NCBI GenBank assembly: GCA_019115765.1
Contig: DXCZ01000100.1
Coordinates: 1 to 55,117 of the forward strand
Reading direction: 5' to 3'
DNA length: 55,117 bases
DNA from: Candidatus Mediterraneibacter stercoripullorum
GTDB lineage: Bacteria > Bacillota > Clostridia > Lachnospirales > Lachnospiraceae
Part shown: positions 27,130-34,624 of the stretch, piece after piece
How positions within the stretch are numbered: the stretch's first letter is position 1
Layout of the letters: each line of letters begins with the position of its first letter
Program-made: the position numbers and the translations under genes
The notes under the pieces: generated by a model
What the model saw: the letters and a program-made list of their open reading frames with translations, nothing else
What the model was told of the DNA's origin: nothing
Databases searched by the model: none

Positions 27130-28172
27130 CGTGTTCTACCTCCAACGTACGCCAGCGTCTCGCCGGGAGTCAGACTGTAACGTATGCATTCCATGGCGGT
27201 CGTCAGCTTTTTCAGTTCTTCTTCTTTTAGGAAGAGGTATGTGTTGACCGCAGCGATCGAGTAGGGATTGCGCCGCCGGTCTATAGTGTACAGATGATGC
27301 AGACAGTCCGCATACATCTGTTCTATCGTCAGATCCTTCCGGAAATTGTAATGGCGGGAATAGGTAGTACGGCTTACCACAGCATAGAACTCGTCCAGTC
27401 CCGGCGCTTCTACCATTTCCTTCACAAGATCTGTCGAAATCTTATAATGGATCGGGATTAGCAGCAGATAAATATCCGCCGGCTTCATATTATAATATTT
27501 CTTGGCCCGATAGATCCACTGCATGTTCAGCAGATCGATCTTGGAACCGCAGTCCCGCTTGAAAAGTTCGAGATCATCCTTATTCAGGATCTTTTTCTGC
27601 TGACGCCAGACTGATGTAAAATAGTACAGATCCAGAGTCAGGTCATAGTCATAAAGAGTTACATTCTGAGTATCCTTCAGTTTTTTCAGCGGTGCGTAAT
27701 ACTCGGTGCCCTTCAGGTTCTCGATCAGCTCGTCGGTGGTCCTGGAGGTGATCAGCTTCTCGATGGATATCTGAGAGTACCGGTCGAAAAAGGCCTTCTT
27801 ATAATTCAGGTCAAAGGGCTGCCGGTAACGGTTGATCACGATCCTCAGACAGTAATTGATCAGATCGATCTCAAAGGACTTCAGGATCAGCTTCATGAAC
27901 CGGCGCTGCTTCTGCCCGCAGAAGCGGTAAATCTTTGTATAGTCATGGTACAGTGACTGGATCAGGACCTTCTCTATATTTCCCCGGTGGATCTGATCAT
28001 CCTCAAGTGTGTTCAGAACGTCGGCATAAGCGGTGTTCCGCTTGAGATAATCTACGATCTCGGGGACGCTGCCAAGAGCAGCGATGGCTTCAAACTGCTC
28101 CGGGCTGAGCAGCTTGCCCTCCATAGCGCGGATCTTGGTCACGATCCCGCTGTAAGCAAGTAAGTTTCCCAT
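27126..28172 (-). CDS. ntpC: V-type ATPase subunit C (rotor socket, d/AC39 family)
   Basis: This subunit joins the central stalk to the membrane ring. The 348-residue helical protein starts GNLLAYSGIVTKIRAMEGKL, typical of the family, with repeated three-helix units and no membrane segment. GAGGTG lies 7 nt before the ATG. In this operon it stands before subunit I, unlike the Enterococcus hirae order, where C follows E. Confidence 0.92.
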   Translation of the reverse strand: MGNLLAYSGIVTKIRAMEGKLLSPEQFEAIAALGSVPEIVDYLKRNTAYADVLNTLEDDQIHRGNIEKVLIQSLYHDYTKIYRFCGQKQRRFMKLILKSFEIDLINYCLRIVINRYRQPFDLNYKKAFFDRYSQISIEKLITSRTTDELIENLKGTEYYAPLKKLKDTQNVTLYDYDLTLDLYYFTSVWRQQKKILNKDDLELFKRDCGSKIDLLNMQWIYRAKKYYNMKPADIYLLLIPIHYKISTDLVKEMVEAPGLDEFYAVVSRTTYSRHYNFRKDLTIEQMYADCLHHLYTIDRRRNPYSIAAVNTYLFLKEEELKKLTTAMECIRYSLTPGETLAYVGGRTR

Positions 28173-28175
28173 AGG

Positions 28176-28487
28176 CTACACCTCGGTGATACGTCTCAAT
28201 ATTTCCCTGGCGTATTCAGTATGCTTTTCTTCATATTCTTTTCGCAGAGCTTCGATAGACGCTGTGTTCTCATCGCTCTGAGTGTCCAGCACCCGGGAGG
28301 TGTCCTTCTCCAGCTTACCGCGGATCTCCCGGATGCGGGCCTGAGTATCCGCTTCCAGAGCTGCATCAAAGTCTCTGCGCTTTTTATCATATTCATTGTC
28401 AAGAGCAGTTTTCTGATCTTCAGCATGCGCTACGATCGCTGATGCGGCATCTTCGATTTCCGTCAATTTGTTTATAATAGAGTCCAT
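28176..28487 (-). CDS. V-type ATPase subunit G/H-like peripheral stalk protein
   Basis: This 103-residue protein is almost wholly a charged coiled coil (EIEDAASAIVAHAEDQK, later KRRDFDAALEADTQARIREI), as expected of the stator partner of subunit E. It is the first gene of the operon, with AGGAGG upstream of the ATG and a candidate promoter about 40 nt further out. It ends 3 nt before subunit C. Naming (G, H or F) varies between species, so no symbol is given. Confidence 0.85.
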   Translation of the reverse strand: MDSIINKLTEIEDAASAIVAHAEDQKTALDNEYDKKRRDFDAALEADTQARIREIRGKLEKDTSRVLDTQSDENTASIEALRKEYEEKHTEYAREILRRITEV

Positions 28488-28526
28488 ATAGCGCCTCCTG
28501 TTTGTGAGAAAATTATAATATACTAT

Positions 28527-28554
28527 ATCATAACACCTTTTATGGAAAATGCAA
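28527..28554 (-). promoter_or_regulatory. candidate promoter of the V-type ATPase operon
   Basis: On the - strand TTGCAT (28554-28549) and TATGAT (28532-28527) are spaced by 16 nt, about 40 nt upstream of the first start codon. Confidence 0.55.
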
Positions 28555-28569
28555 GTTAAGAATCGTTAA

Positions 28570-28660
28570 GATTGGGGACGCAGCAAAATGCGATTTTGCT
28601 ACGTCCCCAATCGAGATTCAGGGTGTCCCAAATTGAGTTTTGACCTGTCCCTTTTTGCGT
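28570..28660. repeat. REP-like palindrome with GGGGACG stems
   Basis: GATTGGGGACG...CAGCAAAA pairs with TTTTGCT...CGTCCCCAATC (28570-28612), a nearly perfect 20-bp hairpin with a 4-nt loop. It is followed by GGTGTCCC and TTGACCTGTCCC. Palindromes with these words are, from my recollection, scattered in Lachnospiraceae genomes. No gene is present. Confidence 0.55.
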
Positions 28661-28706
28661 GGTATGATAGAAACGTCCGGTCGGCAGGCCGCAGTGGAAC
28701 GAAGAA

Positions 28707-28780
28707 CGCAGGGATTCGGAGATGGATTTTGTCATCTCAGGCTGGCATGAATCCTGCGCTAAGACTTGTGAGTAAGTCTT
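28707..28780 (+). repeat. structured intergenic element before trmB, sharing 18 bases with the right window edge
   Basis: CGCAGGGATTC (28707-28717) pairs with GAATCCTGCG (28749-28758), and inside it GAGATG pairs with CATCTC. Next comes AAGACTT-GTGAGT-AAGTCTT (28761-28780). The first 18 bases recur exactly at 55095-55112. It could be a dispersed repeat or a structured transcript leader of trmB. Confidence 0.5.
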
Positions 28781-28818
28781 GAATAATGATATATATACGC
28801 AAAATGGGAGGATTATAC

Positions 28819-29469
28819 ATGCGTCTTAGAAATATACCAAGAGCAGAGGGGACTGTTCAGGCACACAAAACAGTGATAAAGCGCCCGGAGGATCAGAAGG
28901 GATGCTGGAGACAGGTGTTCGGAAACAAGAATCCGGTCTATATTGAGATTGGAATGGGGAAAGGCCAGTTTATCCTGAATATGGCGGCAAAATATCCGGA
29001 TATTAATTTTGTCGGGATCGAACGTTATACCAGCGTGCTGCTGCGGGCGGTTGAAAAGTTTGATACAGATGAGTTTAAGGAACTGAACAATGTAAGATTT
29101 ATCTGTATGGATGCAAGAAATGTGGAGGATGTCTTTGCGCCGGGAGAGGTGGAGCGGATCTACCTTAACTTTTCCGATCCGTGGCCCAAGGCACGACATG
29201 CAAGGAGAAGACTGACATCCACAGAATTCCTGGAACGGTATGAGAAAGTACTGGCTGACGGAGGCCGTGTGGAGTTCAAGACGGACAATACGGAGCTTTT
29301 TAATTTCTCACTGGAGCAGGTAAAGGAAGCCGGCTGGACACTGGAGAACTTTACCTATGACCTGCATCATAATGAAGAGATGAACCAGGATAATATCATG
29401 ACAGAGTATGAAGAAAAGTTTTCGAAAAAGGGAAATCCGACCAATAAACTGATCGCAGTCAGAAAATAG
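28819..29469 (+). CDS. trmB: tRNA (guanine-N7-)-methyltransferase
   Basis: TrmB methylates G46 in the variable loop of tRNAs using S-adenosylmethionine. The 216-residue protein starts RLRNIPRAEG and shows the SAM-binding IEIGMGKGQFI, GIERYTSVLLRAVEK, and the family-specific NFSDPWPKARHARRRL. A TDNTELF motif lies near residue 160. GGGAGGA lies 6 nt before the ATG at 28819; the upstream ATG at 28786 has no good site. It lies about 340 nt before a tRNA-Lys gene. Confidence 0.95.
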   Translation: MRLRNIPRAEGTVQAHKTVIKRPEDQKGCWRQVFGNKNPVYIEIGMGKGQFILNMAAKYPDINFVGIERYTSVLLRAVEKFDTDEFKELNNVRFICMDARNVEDVFAPGEVERIYLNFSDPWPKARHARRRLTSTEFLERYEKVLADGGRVEFKTDNTELFNFSLEQVKEAGWTLENFTYDLHHNEEMNQDNIMTEYEEKFSKKGNPTNKLIAVRK

Positions 29470-29740
29470 CAGTTTATGTCTGAAACATTTTTCTCCCTGT
29501 GCATATATTATCAGAAAGAGACCGGAGCAGAGCCTGGTCCTCTCCGGAGGAAAATGGAAAATGAGAAAATGCTGGAAGTCATGTCTGCGGCAGATCTTTT
29601 ACTGCAATCCCCGTCTGAACAGGAAGCTGCTGTGTGTCAGCAGCTCCTTCGACGAGGTATGTAAGATCCTGAATACCGACGCTTGTCATGACAAAAACAG
29701 AAAAAAAGACAATTGCGGAAGAAAAAAATAAAAAAAGTAC

Positions 29741-29769
29741 TTGCATTTACTCGAAAGCTGTTATATAAT
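29741..29769 (+). promoter_or_regulatory. strong promoter of tRNA-Lys
   Basis: TTGCAT (29741-29746), 17 nt, TATAAT (29764-29769). This near-consensus promoter lies 42 nt before the mature tRNA. Confidence 0.75.
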
Positions 29770-29811
29770 ATCCCTTGCGTTGAGGAAAAACCTTACGAAA
29801 CAAAAGAAGAC

Positions 29812-29884
29812 GCGCGATTAGCTCAGCTGGCAGAGCACCTGACTCTTAATCAGGGTGTCCAGGGTTCGAACCCCTGATCGCGCA
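29812..29884 (+). tRNA. tRNA-Lys (anticodon CTT)
   Basis: The acceptor stem GCGCGAT/ATCGCGC is perfect, the D arm is GCTC...GAGC, and the anticodon stem CCTGA/TCAGG encloses the loop CTCTTAA with anticodon CTT at 29845-29847. The T arm is CAGGG-TTCGAAC-CCCTG. CCA is not encoded after the discriminator A. A near-consensus promoter lies upstream and a T-run terminator downstream. Confidence 0.97.
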
Positions 29885-29913
29885 CTTAAAATCGCTGTTT
29901 TTGCGGACACTGT

Positions 29914-29938
29914 GAGCCGCGGGGACGGCGGTTTTTTT
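29914..29938 (+). terminator. terminator of tRNA-Lys
   Basis: A short GC hairpin (AGCCGC, loop GGGGACG, GCGGTT) runs into seven T residues. Confidence 0.65.
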
Positions 29939-29960
29939 GCGTGATGCAATTGAGCAACGC

Positions 29961-30101
29961 AAGGACAAGGAGAAATAACCAGGGGGATGCTTGCATTTCC
30001 CTGGTTATTTCTCCTTGTCCTTATGTGGCGAAAGCCACGACCGAGATGGAGCGGAGCGGAATCGAGGTGCGTTGCGAAGTATATGTGGCGAAAGCCACGA
30101 C
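29961..30101. repeat. 24-bp perfect hairpin followed by two GNRA-capped hairpins
   Basis: AAGGACAAGGAGAAATAACC plus AGGG (29961-29984) pairs perfectly with 29999-30022 around a 14-nt loop. Then the 20-mer TATGTGGCGAAAGCCACGAC occurs at 30022 and 30082, 60 bp apart. Each copy folds as GTGGC-GAAA-GCCAC. No coding sequence spans this part. The roughly 310 nt between the tRNA and the hydrolase remnant hold only this repeat and the tRNA terminator. Confidence 0.65.
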
Positions 30102-30194
30102 TCAAATGTGAATCCTCTGTGAAAATACAGTGAAATCACAGGCGCCGGAAAATTATTTATGTTATACTTCTCAACAGCATAGCTGTCAGGATAA

Positions 30195-30821
30195 ATCGAC
30201 GCTCATCCGAGGAAGACGAAAAAAGACGAAAGAAGGAGAAAGAATGCCGCCGCAGAAGCGGCGGCTGCGGAAGCGGCGGCGTGGGCTGAAGCAGAAGCTC
30301 AGGCAGAGGAGGCTTCCGAAGAAAGCACATCCGGAAATCAGAATGCAGATACTGCGGATGTTTCCTCAAATGAATCTTCTTCAGGCAGCCAGACCAGCAG
30401 TGATGCAGGCAGCACTTCAGGGAACGGCTCCTCGGGCAGCAGTTCCTCGGGCAGCAGTTCCTCGAGCGGCAGCTCATATGGCACTAATACTTCTGCGGCA
30501 CAGAAGATCGTAGCAGCTGCCTATAGTCAGCTGGGCGTGCCGTACGTGTATGGCGGCACTACTGCGGGAGTAGGACTGGATTGCTCCGGTCTGGTCCAGC
30601 ATTGTTATGCGGCAGCGGGAATCTCTTTGCCGAGGACTTCGGCAGCGCAGGGCGGCTCTGGAATTGCCGTCACGGATCCGCAGCCGGGAGATATTGTATG
30701 TTATAGTGGTCACGTGGGAATCTATATCGGTAATGGTCAGATGATCCATGCGCCCCAGACTGGCGATGTTGTTAAGATTTCGGATGTATACGGATCACCC
30801 TGGTACAGAAGATGCTGGTAG
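30195..30821 (+). pseudogene. 5'-truncated NlpC/P60 peptidoglycan hydrolase
   Basis: NlpC/P60 enzymes cut stem-peptide bonds in peptidoglycan outside the cell. The catalytic domain at the 3' end is complete: Cys in LDCSGLVQH, His in SGHVGIYIG, and His in MIHAP. Before it come an Ala/Glu-rich coiled-coil end and a Ser/Gly-rich linker with repeated GSSS. Upstream the frame closes at 30192, without a start codon, ribosome site or signal peptide. A +2 frame just upstream (SSEEDEKRRKKEKE) looks like the missing coiled coil, so a frameshift near 30240 plus loss of the N-terminus is likely. An in-frame ATG at 30537 would cut into the domain. Secretion is impossible as it stands. Confidence 0.7.
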
Positions 30822-30866
30822 TATGAAGATTAAAAGATAAAGCTTAGAAGATAAAGATTAAAAGAT

Positions 30867-30941
30867 AAAGCGGAAGAACCTGAGCAAAGAGATCTGGAAC
30901 TTTTGTATAGAATTCCGGGCGGTCAGGTCTTCCGCTTTTTT
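30867..30941. terminator. long bidirectional terminator between the hydrolase remnant and GT8 gene
   Basis: AAAGCGGAAGAACCTGA (30867-30883) pairs with TCAGGTCTTCCGCTTT (30923-30938) with a single bulge, followed by T-run. Just before it AGATTAAAAGATAAAG occurs twice. Confidence 0.8.
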
Positions 30942-30952
30942 CACAGGATGGT

Positions 30953-31795
30953 TTACAAAGCCTGGCTGCGGGAGAGGATACGCTCTGTAAGCTGTATATA
31001 ATGTTTGTACAGTATGCCGAACCGATGGATATATCCGTCCTGCCAGGGCTTTGATCTTCCGCAGAAATGCAGTATCGCTGTCCTCGCCATGACCTGATCC
31101 ATATTGCAGACGCCGGTGCTGCGGAGCAGATAGTTGTTGTAATTGCGGGCATCGTAGTTCCAGAGAAAATCATCGATTTCAAGAGTACGGCTGCCGTACA
31201 TGGCGTTCAGCATATCCTGATCCGGAAGCAGCAGTTCTCCTGCATGTTCCTCAGCATATCGGAAAACATCCTCCGGTATGATCTCGTGCCTGCCCTGATC
31301 CAGATCCATCAGGAGGACGCCGGAGTTGAAGTAGGGATGATCTGTTCCCAGGCGGACCTGATTGATATTATTAGCCAGTTCGGTCTTGCCGGTGTGAGCC
31401 GCTGCGGCGAAAATATTGCCCTGCATATCTGTCTCCCAAAGCGGCCGGAGAGGATTGATGACCAGGGTGTCCGGGTCCAGGTACAGGATCCGGTGTACAC
31501 TGTCCGGCAGAAGATGAGGCGCCAGAAGGCGGTAGTACATTTCCTGAGGATACTGCCGGGTAACAGGAGCGTTTTCAAAATAAGAGGGGTCGATCTTCAG
31601 AGGGGAAAACTGGAAGCCGAATAATCCGCACTGTTTATCTGTCTTATCCAGCCAGGAGTCGGAAATACCGCTGTGTATCAGCCATATTTCAAAGGATTCT
31701 CCGGGATTATTTATACGAAGAGAAGTCAGCAGAACCTGAAGCCGGGGCATATAATTGTCATCCAGGGTTACCAGCAGATTTATCTTATTATCCAT
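30953..31795 (-). CDS. glycosyltransferase family 8 protein
   Basis: GT8 enzymes move glucose or galactose from a nucleotide sugar to a glycan acceptor with retention. The 280-residue protein starts NKINLLVTLDDNYMPRLQVL and has the DxD metal motif in LYLDPDTLVI. It also shows YFNSGVLLMDL, LPDQDMLNAMYG and the closing ILHFCGRSKPW, all typical. The ATG at 31795 (reading leftward) has GGAGG about 10 nt upstream; the longer frame adds 32 residues without a site. It is a single gene between terminators. The acceptor (teichoic acid, capsule or glycoprotein) is unknown. Confidence 0.9.
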   Translation of the reverse strand: MDNKINLLVTLDDNYMPRLQVLLTSLRINNPGESFEIWLIHSGISDSWLDKTDKQCGLFGFQFSPLKIDPSYFENAPVTRQYPQEMYYRLLAPHLLPDSVHRILYLDPDTLVINPLRPLWETDMQGNIFAAAAHTGKTELANNINQVRLGTDHPYFNSGVLLMDLDQGRHEIIPEDVFRYAEEHAGELLLPDQDMLNAMYGSRTLEIDDFLWNYDARNYNNYLLRSTGVCNMDQVMARTAILHFCGRSKPWQDGYIHRFGILYKHYIQLTERILSRSQAL

Positions 31796-31998
31796 CTTTA
31801 TTATCCTCCATTTGATCAGAAATTGTTCCTGAGTAGGTTTATTTATCTGTGCTGATTGATGCAGAGCATAAATACATCGGCCGTTCTGCATTCTTCAGGA
31901 GCAAATAACAGACACTATTATATTACCAGTATATGTGAAGTTTACCAACTGATAAATGAAGAAACATGTAATTACATTTTGGAAAATCTGTCATAGAA

Positions 31999-32023
31999 AA
32001 CAGGGGGACGGCGCCCCCCTGTC
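31999..32023 (-). terminator. terminator of the DUF308 gene
   Basis: ACAGGGGG and CCCCCTGT form a stem around a GC-rich loop; on the - strand it is followed by TTTTC. Confidence 0.6.
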
Positions 32024-32050
32024 TGTGATCGATGATATGAAGCTGCTTTG

Positions 32051-32632
32051 TTAACGTCTCATAGAAACCGCTTCGATCAGGACTACGACACCGCCCAGCA
32101 GAAGATAAGCAGCGATAATGTAATTCATGGCCAGCGCTGTTGTAAACGGCAGAAGAAGAAAGATCACTGCCAGTATGATATCCAGAACTCCTCCCACTGT
32201 CAGGAATCCTGTGTGCTGCATCCGGAAATACCGGAGCCTTGAGCCGAAGGACAGCTTCTGCGCTCCGCTGAAGAGCAGCAGGAACGCCAGCATAAATGTG
32301 ATCACTTCTACAGTCAGCGCCACGGGCATAAACAGGAGCATGATACCGACCAGTATGTTGAGGATCCCTGTGACCAGCAGCATACTGTCACGGAAATAGT
32401 ACGTCATAGATCCATAGGAAACCAGATGGTATATGCCCATGATGATCATTGCCGCGGCAGCTACATACTGGATGAGCGCGAAGATCCGGATCGGGAATAC
32501 TACCGTCAGTATGCCTGCGATGATCAGCAGAGTCGCAATGATAAAACAGGATATGCGGACTTTTCTCCTTCTTTTGTTCCAGCTGTCGATCATTTCCTGT
32601 ACATAATCAAAATCAGAATCAAACCATCTCAT
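32051..32632 (-). CDS. DUF308 (HdeD-like) six-helix membrane protein
   Basis: The 193-residue protein has a charged N-terminal 26 residues and then six closely spaced membrane helices in three pairs, the DUF308 repeat (for example SCFIIATLLIIAGILTVVFP and VTGILNILVGIMLLFMPVAL). In Escherichia coli HdeD is linked to acid resistance; the molecular function is unknown. It is transcribed away from thiT and ends at a hairpin. Confidence 0.85.
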   Translation of the reverse strand: MRWFDSDFDYVQEMIDSWNKRRRKVRISCFIIATLLIIAGILTVVFPIRIFALIQYVAAAAMIIMGIYHLVSYGSMTYYFRDSMLLVTGILNILVGIMLLFMPVALTVEVITFMLAFLLLFSGAQKLSFGSRLRYFRMQHTGFLTVGGVLDIILAVIFLLLPFTTALAMNYIIAAYLLLGGVVVLIEAVSMRR

Positions 32633-32781
32633 ATAAATGCCTCCCTGATAAATTGGAAACTGTAAATATTTTCATCATTTAGTTTCTCAGCAGGGGCTTC
32701 TAAAGAGCTCCCTTCTGATATTAAATAATATAGCTCGAATTGTTAGCAGAGTAAAGAGGTGAGTGCTAAAATAATTCTATC

Positions 32782-32810
32782 TTGACATCAGAGGTCAATA
32801 TGTTTACTAT
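32782..32810 (+). promoter_or_regulatory. candidate promoter of thiT
   Basis: TTGACA (32782-32787), 17 nt, TACTAT (32805-32810), overlapping TATAAT at 32808-32813. It lies about 40 nt before the TPP aptamer. Confidence 0.6.
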
Positions 32811-32848
32811 AATATCCGGACATAAAGATAAAATTACATAAGATTGAT

Positions 32849-32938
32849 GACAAGGGGAGCTTGTGGACAGGCTGAGAGGAAGTTGAGAACTTCGACCCAC
32901 AACCTGATTTGGATAATGCCAACGTAGGGATGCGTTCT
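32849..32938 (+). promoter_or_regulatory. TPP (THI-box) riboswitch
   Basis: The conserved aptamer segments appear in order: AGGGGAGC, GGCTGAGAGG, GACCC, ACCTGAT, TTGGATAATGCCAACGTAGG and a closing GGA. This is the thiamine pyrophosphate sensor that turns down thiamine genes. The thiT start is 70 nt downstream. The expression platform is not obvious; the site GGGAGG before the ATG may be hidden in the bound state. Confidence 0.95.
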
Positions 32939-33008
32939 TAAATATTCTTAAATATAGGAAAGTCTTTTGCCTTCTTGTTTTCAGTCTTGAGAATGGGAGG
33001 TATTTTTT

Positions 33009-33674
33009 ATGTTTGATTTTCTTGTAAACAGTGAGGGAAGCCTTACGGCAGCCGGATATGCGGTGTGTGTACTCGTGGGGGTAATCCTGTTTGTGGCGGC
33101 TCTTGCCTTTGCCGGAAAGGTTTCTGAGAAGAAAAAGATGGGAACCAAGCAGCTTGTGTTCTGCGCAGTTGCCATGGCGTTGGCATTCATTAGTTCATAT
33201 CTGAAGATCTTTGAGATGCCCTGGGGCGGAAGTGTTACTCTCTGCAGTATGCTCTTCATCGTGCTTGTGGCAAACTGGTACGGCCCCAAGACGGGGATCA
33301 TGGTAGGTCTTGCCTACGGGATCCTTCAGTTTCTTCAGGAGCCTTTTGTGCTGTCGTTCTTCCAGGTGTGCTGCGATTATGTGCTGGCTTTCGCGGCACT
33401 GGGACTGGCGGGCTTTTTCGCAAAAAGCAAACATGGTCTGGTAAAAGGCTATATCGTGGCAGTGATCGTCAGAGGCGCATTCCATGCTCTGGGCGGATAT
33501 CTCTACTGGATGGACTATATGCCGGATAACTTTCCGCAGGCGCTGAGAAGTCTGTACCCAATCCTGTATAATTACAGCTATCTGCTGGTTGAGGCAGTGA
33601 TCACGGTTATTATCATCACTCTTCCGCCGGTGGAGGCTGGGCTTGCCAGAGTAAAAAGGATGGCGCTGGAGTAA
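33009..33674 (+). CDS. thiT: thiamine transporter ThiT (ECF S component)
   Basis: ThiT binds thiamine in the membrane and works with the shared energy-coupling factor EcfAA'T, whose genes are not in this window. The 221-residue protein carries about seven membrane helices; family landmarks are MPWGGSVTLCSMLFIVLVAN, YGILQFL and RGAFHALGGYLYWMDYMP. Typical ThiT is under 200 residues with six helices, and the extra N-terminal helix (about residues 15-38) accounts for the difference. The upstream TPP riboswitch confirms the substrate. GGGAGG precedes the ATG. Confidence 0.95.
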   Translation: MFDFLVNSEGSLTAAGYAVCVLVGVILFVAALAFAGKVSEKKKMGTKQLVFCAVAMALAFISSYLKIFEMPWGGSVTLCSMLFIVLVANWYGPKTGIMVGLAYGILQFLQEPFVLSFFQVCCDYVLAFAALGLAGFFAKSKHGLVKGYIVAVIVRGAFHALGGYLYWMDYMPDNFPQALRSLYPILYNYSYLLVEAVITVIIITLPPVEAGLARVKRMALE

Positions 33675-33756
33675 AGCAGGATCCGTGCCGTGTATGTGTT
33701 ATCTTCTTGTGTAAGATCAGATGAATACAGGTCGTGTTTCAGAAAGGCGGGATTGT

Positions 33757-34584
33757 ATGCAGCTGCAGGAATTATATGAGAAAATCGGTCTTGAGCCGGA
33801 AGTGAAGGAAAAGCTGGGTGAGATAAGTGGTAAAGTCTCGCTCAGTCAGTGGGAAACTTATCTGAAAGGTATGTCAGATCCGGAAACAGCGGAGGCGTCC
33901 TATCAGGAGTTAAGCGCTGCCCTGCCCGAGGATCCGGGAAACTTTGTCATGCTGTACTGTCAGCTGGAATGTGTCCGGAGGGCGGCGGACAGATATGCAG
34001 ACAAGGAAATACCGGAAAGCATATTTATCGATACGATGAAATGCTTTTCCAGATTCATTGACGAGTGTAAAAGAAAAAACGGACAGGCATATTTTGACAG
34101 AGGATGGTGGACTTACCGCCAGATAAGCATGAGCCTGTTCCGTATCGGCGAACTGGAGTATGAACTGCAGCCCTTTAATGACAAAAACGCTATCGGGATC
34201 CATATTCCCTCAGACGCAGATCTGACGCCTTCGAAAGTGGATCTTTCGATGAAAGAGGCAGTGGGATTTATGGAAAAATATTATCCTGATCCGGTACGCG
34301 GCAGATTTATATGCGAGTCATGGCTTTTGTCTCCTGTGCTGAAAGAGCTATTGCCAGAGAACTCAAAGATCCTGGCATTTCAGAACCGTTTCGAGATTAT
34401 TTATGAAAACAGGGAGGACAGAGATTATATCGAATGGGTGTTCCAGGCGCCGCCGGGTACGGAGATCCGGCAGCTGCCGGAGAAGACCAGCCTGCAGAGA
34501 AATGTGAAGCGACTCCTTCTGGAAGGGGGAAATGTGGGGGCAGCCTGCGGGATCATCGGGATCAGCGGGGAGAATAAAGCTTAA
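33757..34584 (+). CDS. acyltransferase-domain (GNAT-like C-terminal) protein
   Basis: The 275-residue protein resembles a clostridial family annotated as acyltransferase domain-containing, with a helical N-terminal half and a GNAT-like C-terminal half. Useful landmarks are GIHIPSDADLTPSKVDLS, CESWLLSPVLKELLPENSKI and LQRNVKRLLLEG near the end. I name the family from memory with moderate certainty; no substrate can be proposed. The ATG at 33757 has AAAGGCGGG upstream; an ATG at 33721 is less likely. It is not cotranscribed with anything obvious and converges on the kinase gene, with its terminator lying inside that gene. Confidence 0.65.
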   Translation: MQLQELYEKIGLEPEVKEKLGEISGKVSLSQWETYLKGMSDPETAEASYQELSAALPEDPGNFVMLYCQLECVRRAADRYADKEIPESIFIDTMKCFSRFIDECKRKNGQAYFDRGWWTYRQISMSLFRIGELEYELQPFNDKNAIGIHIPSDADLTPSKVDLSMKEAVGFMEKYYPDPVRGRFICESWLLSPVLKELLPENSKILAFQNRFEIIYENREDRDYIEWVFQAPPGTEIRQLPEKTSLQRNVKRLLLEGGNVGAACGIIGISGENKA

Positions 34585-34624
34585 ATTTTTATGGTATGTG
34601 AATATGAAACTACGGTTAAAATAA

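Noticed and set aside
29476..29664. 62-residue frame between trmB and tRNA-Lys
   Set aside because: No ribosome-binding site, no family resemblance, and it ends in the promoter region of the tRNA; possible but not supported.
29812..29884. tRNA-Lys as an integration site of a mobile island
   Set aside because: No integrase gene follows and no second copy of the tRNA 3' end was noticed in the window.
30130..30513. 127-codon Arg-rich frame over the hydrolase remnant
   Set aside because: Although AGGAG-ATG exists at 30244, the peptide is the out-of-frame reading of an Ala/Glu/Ser-rich linker.
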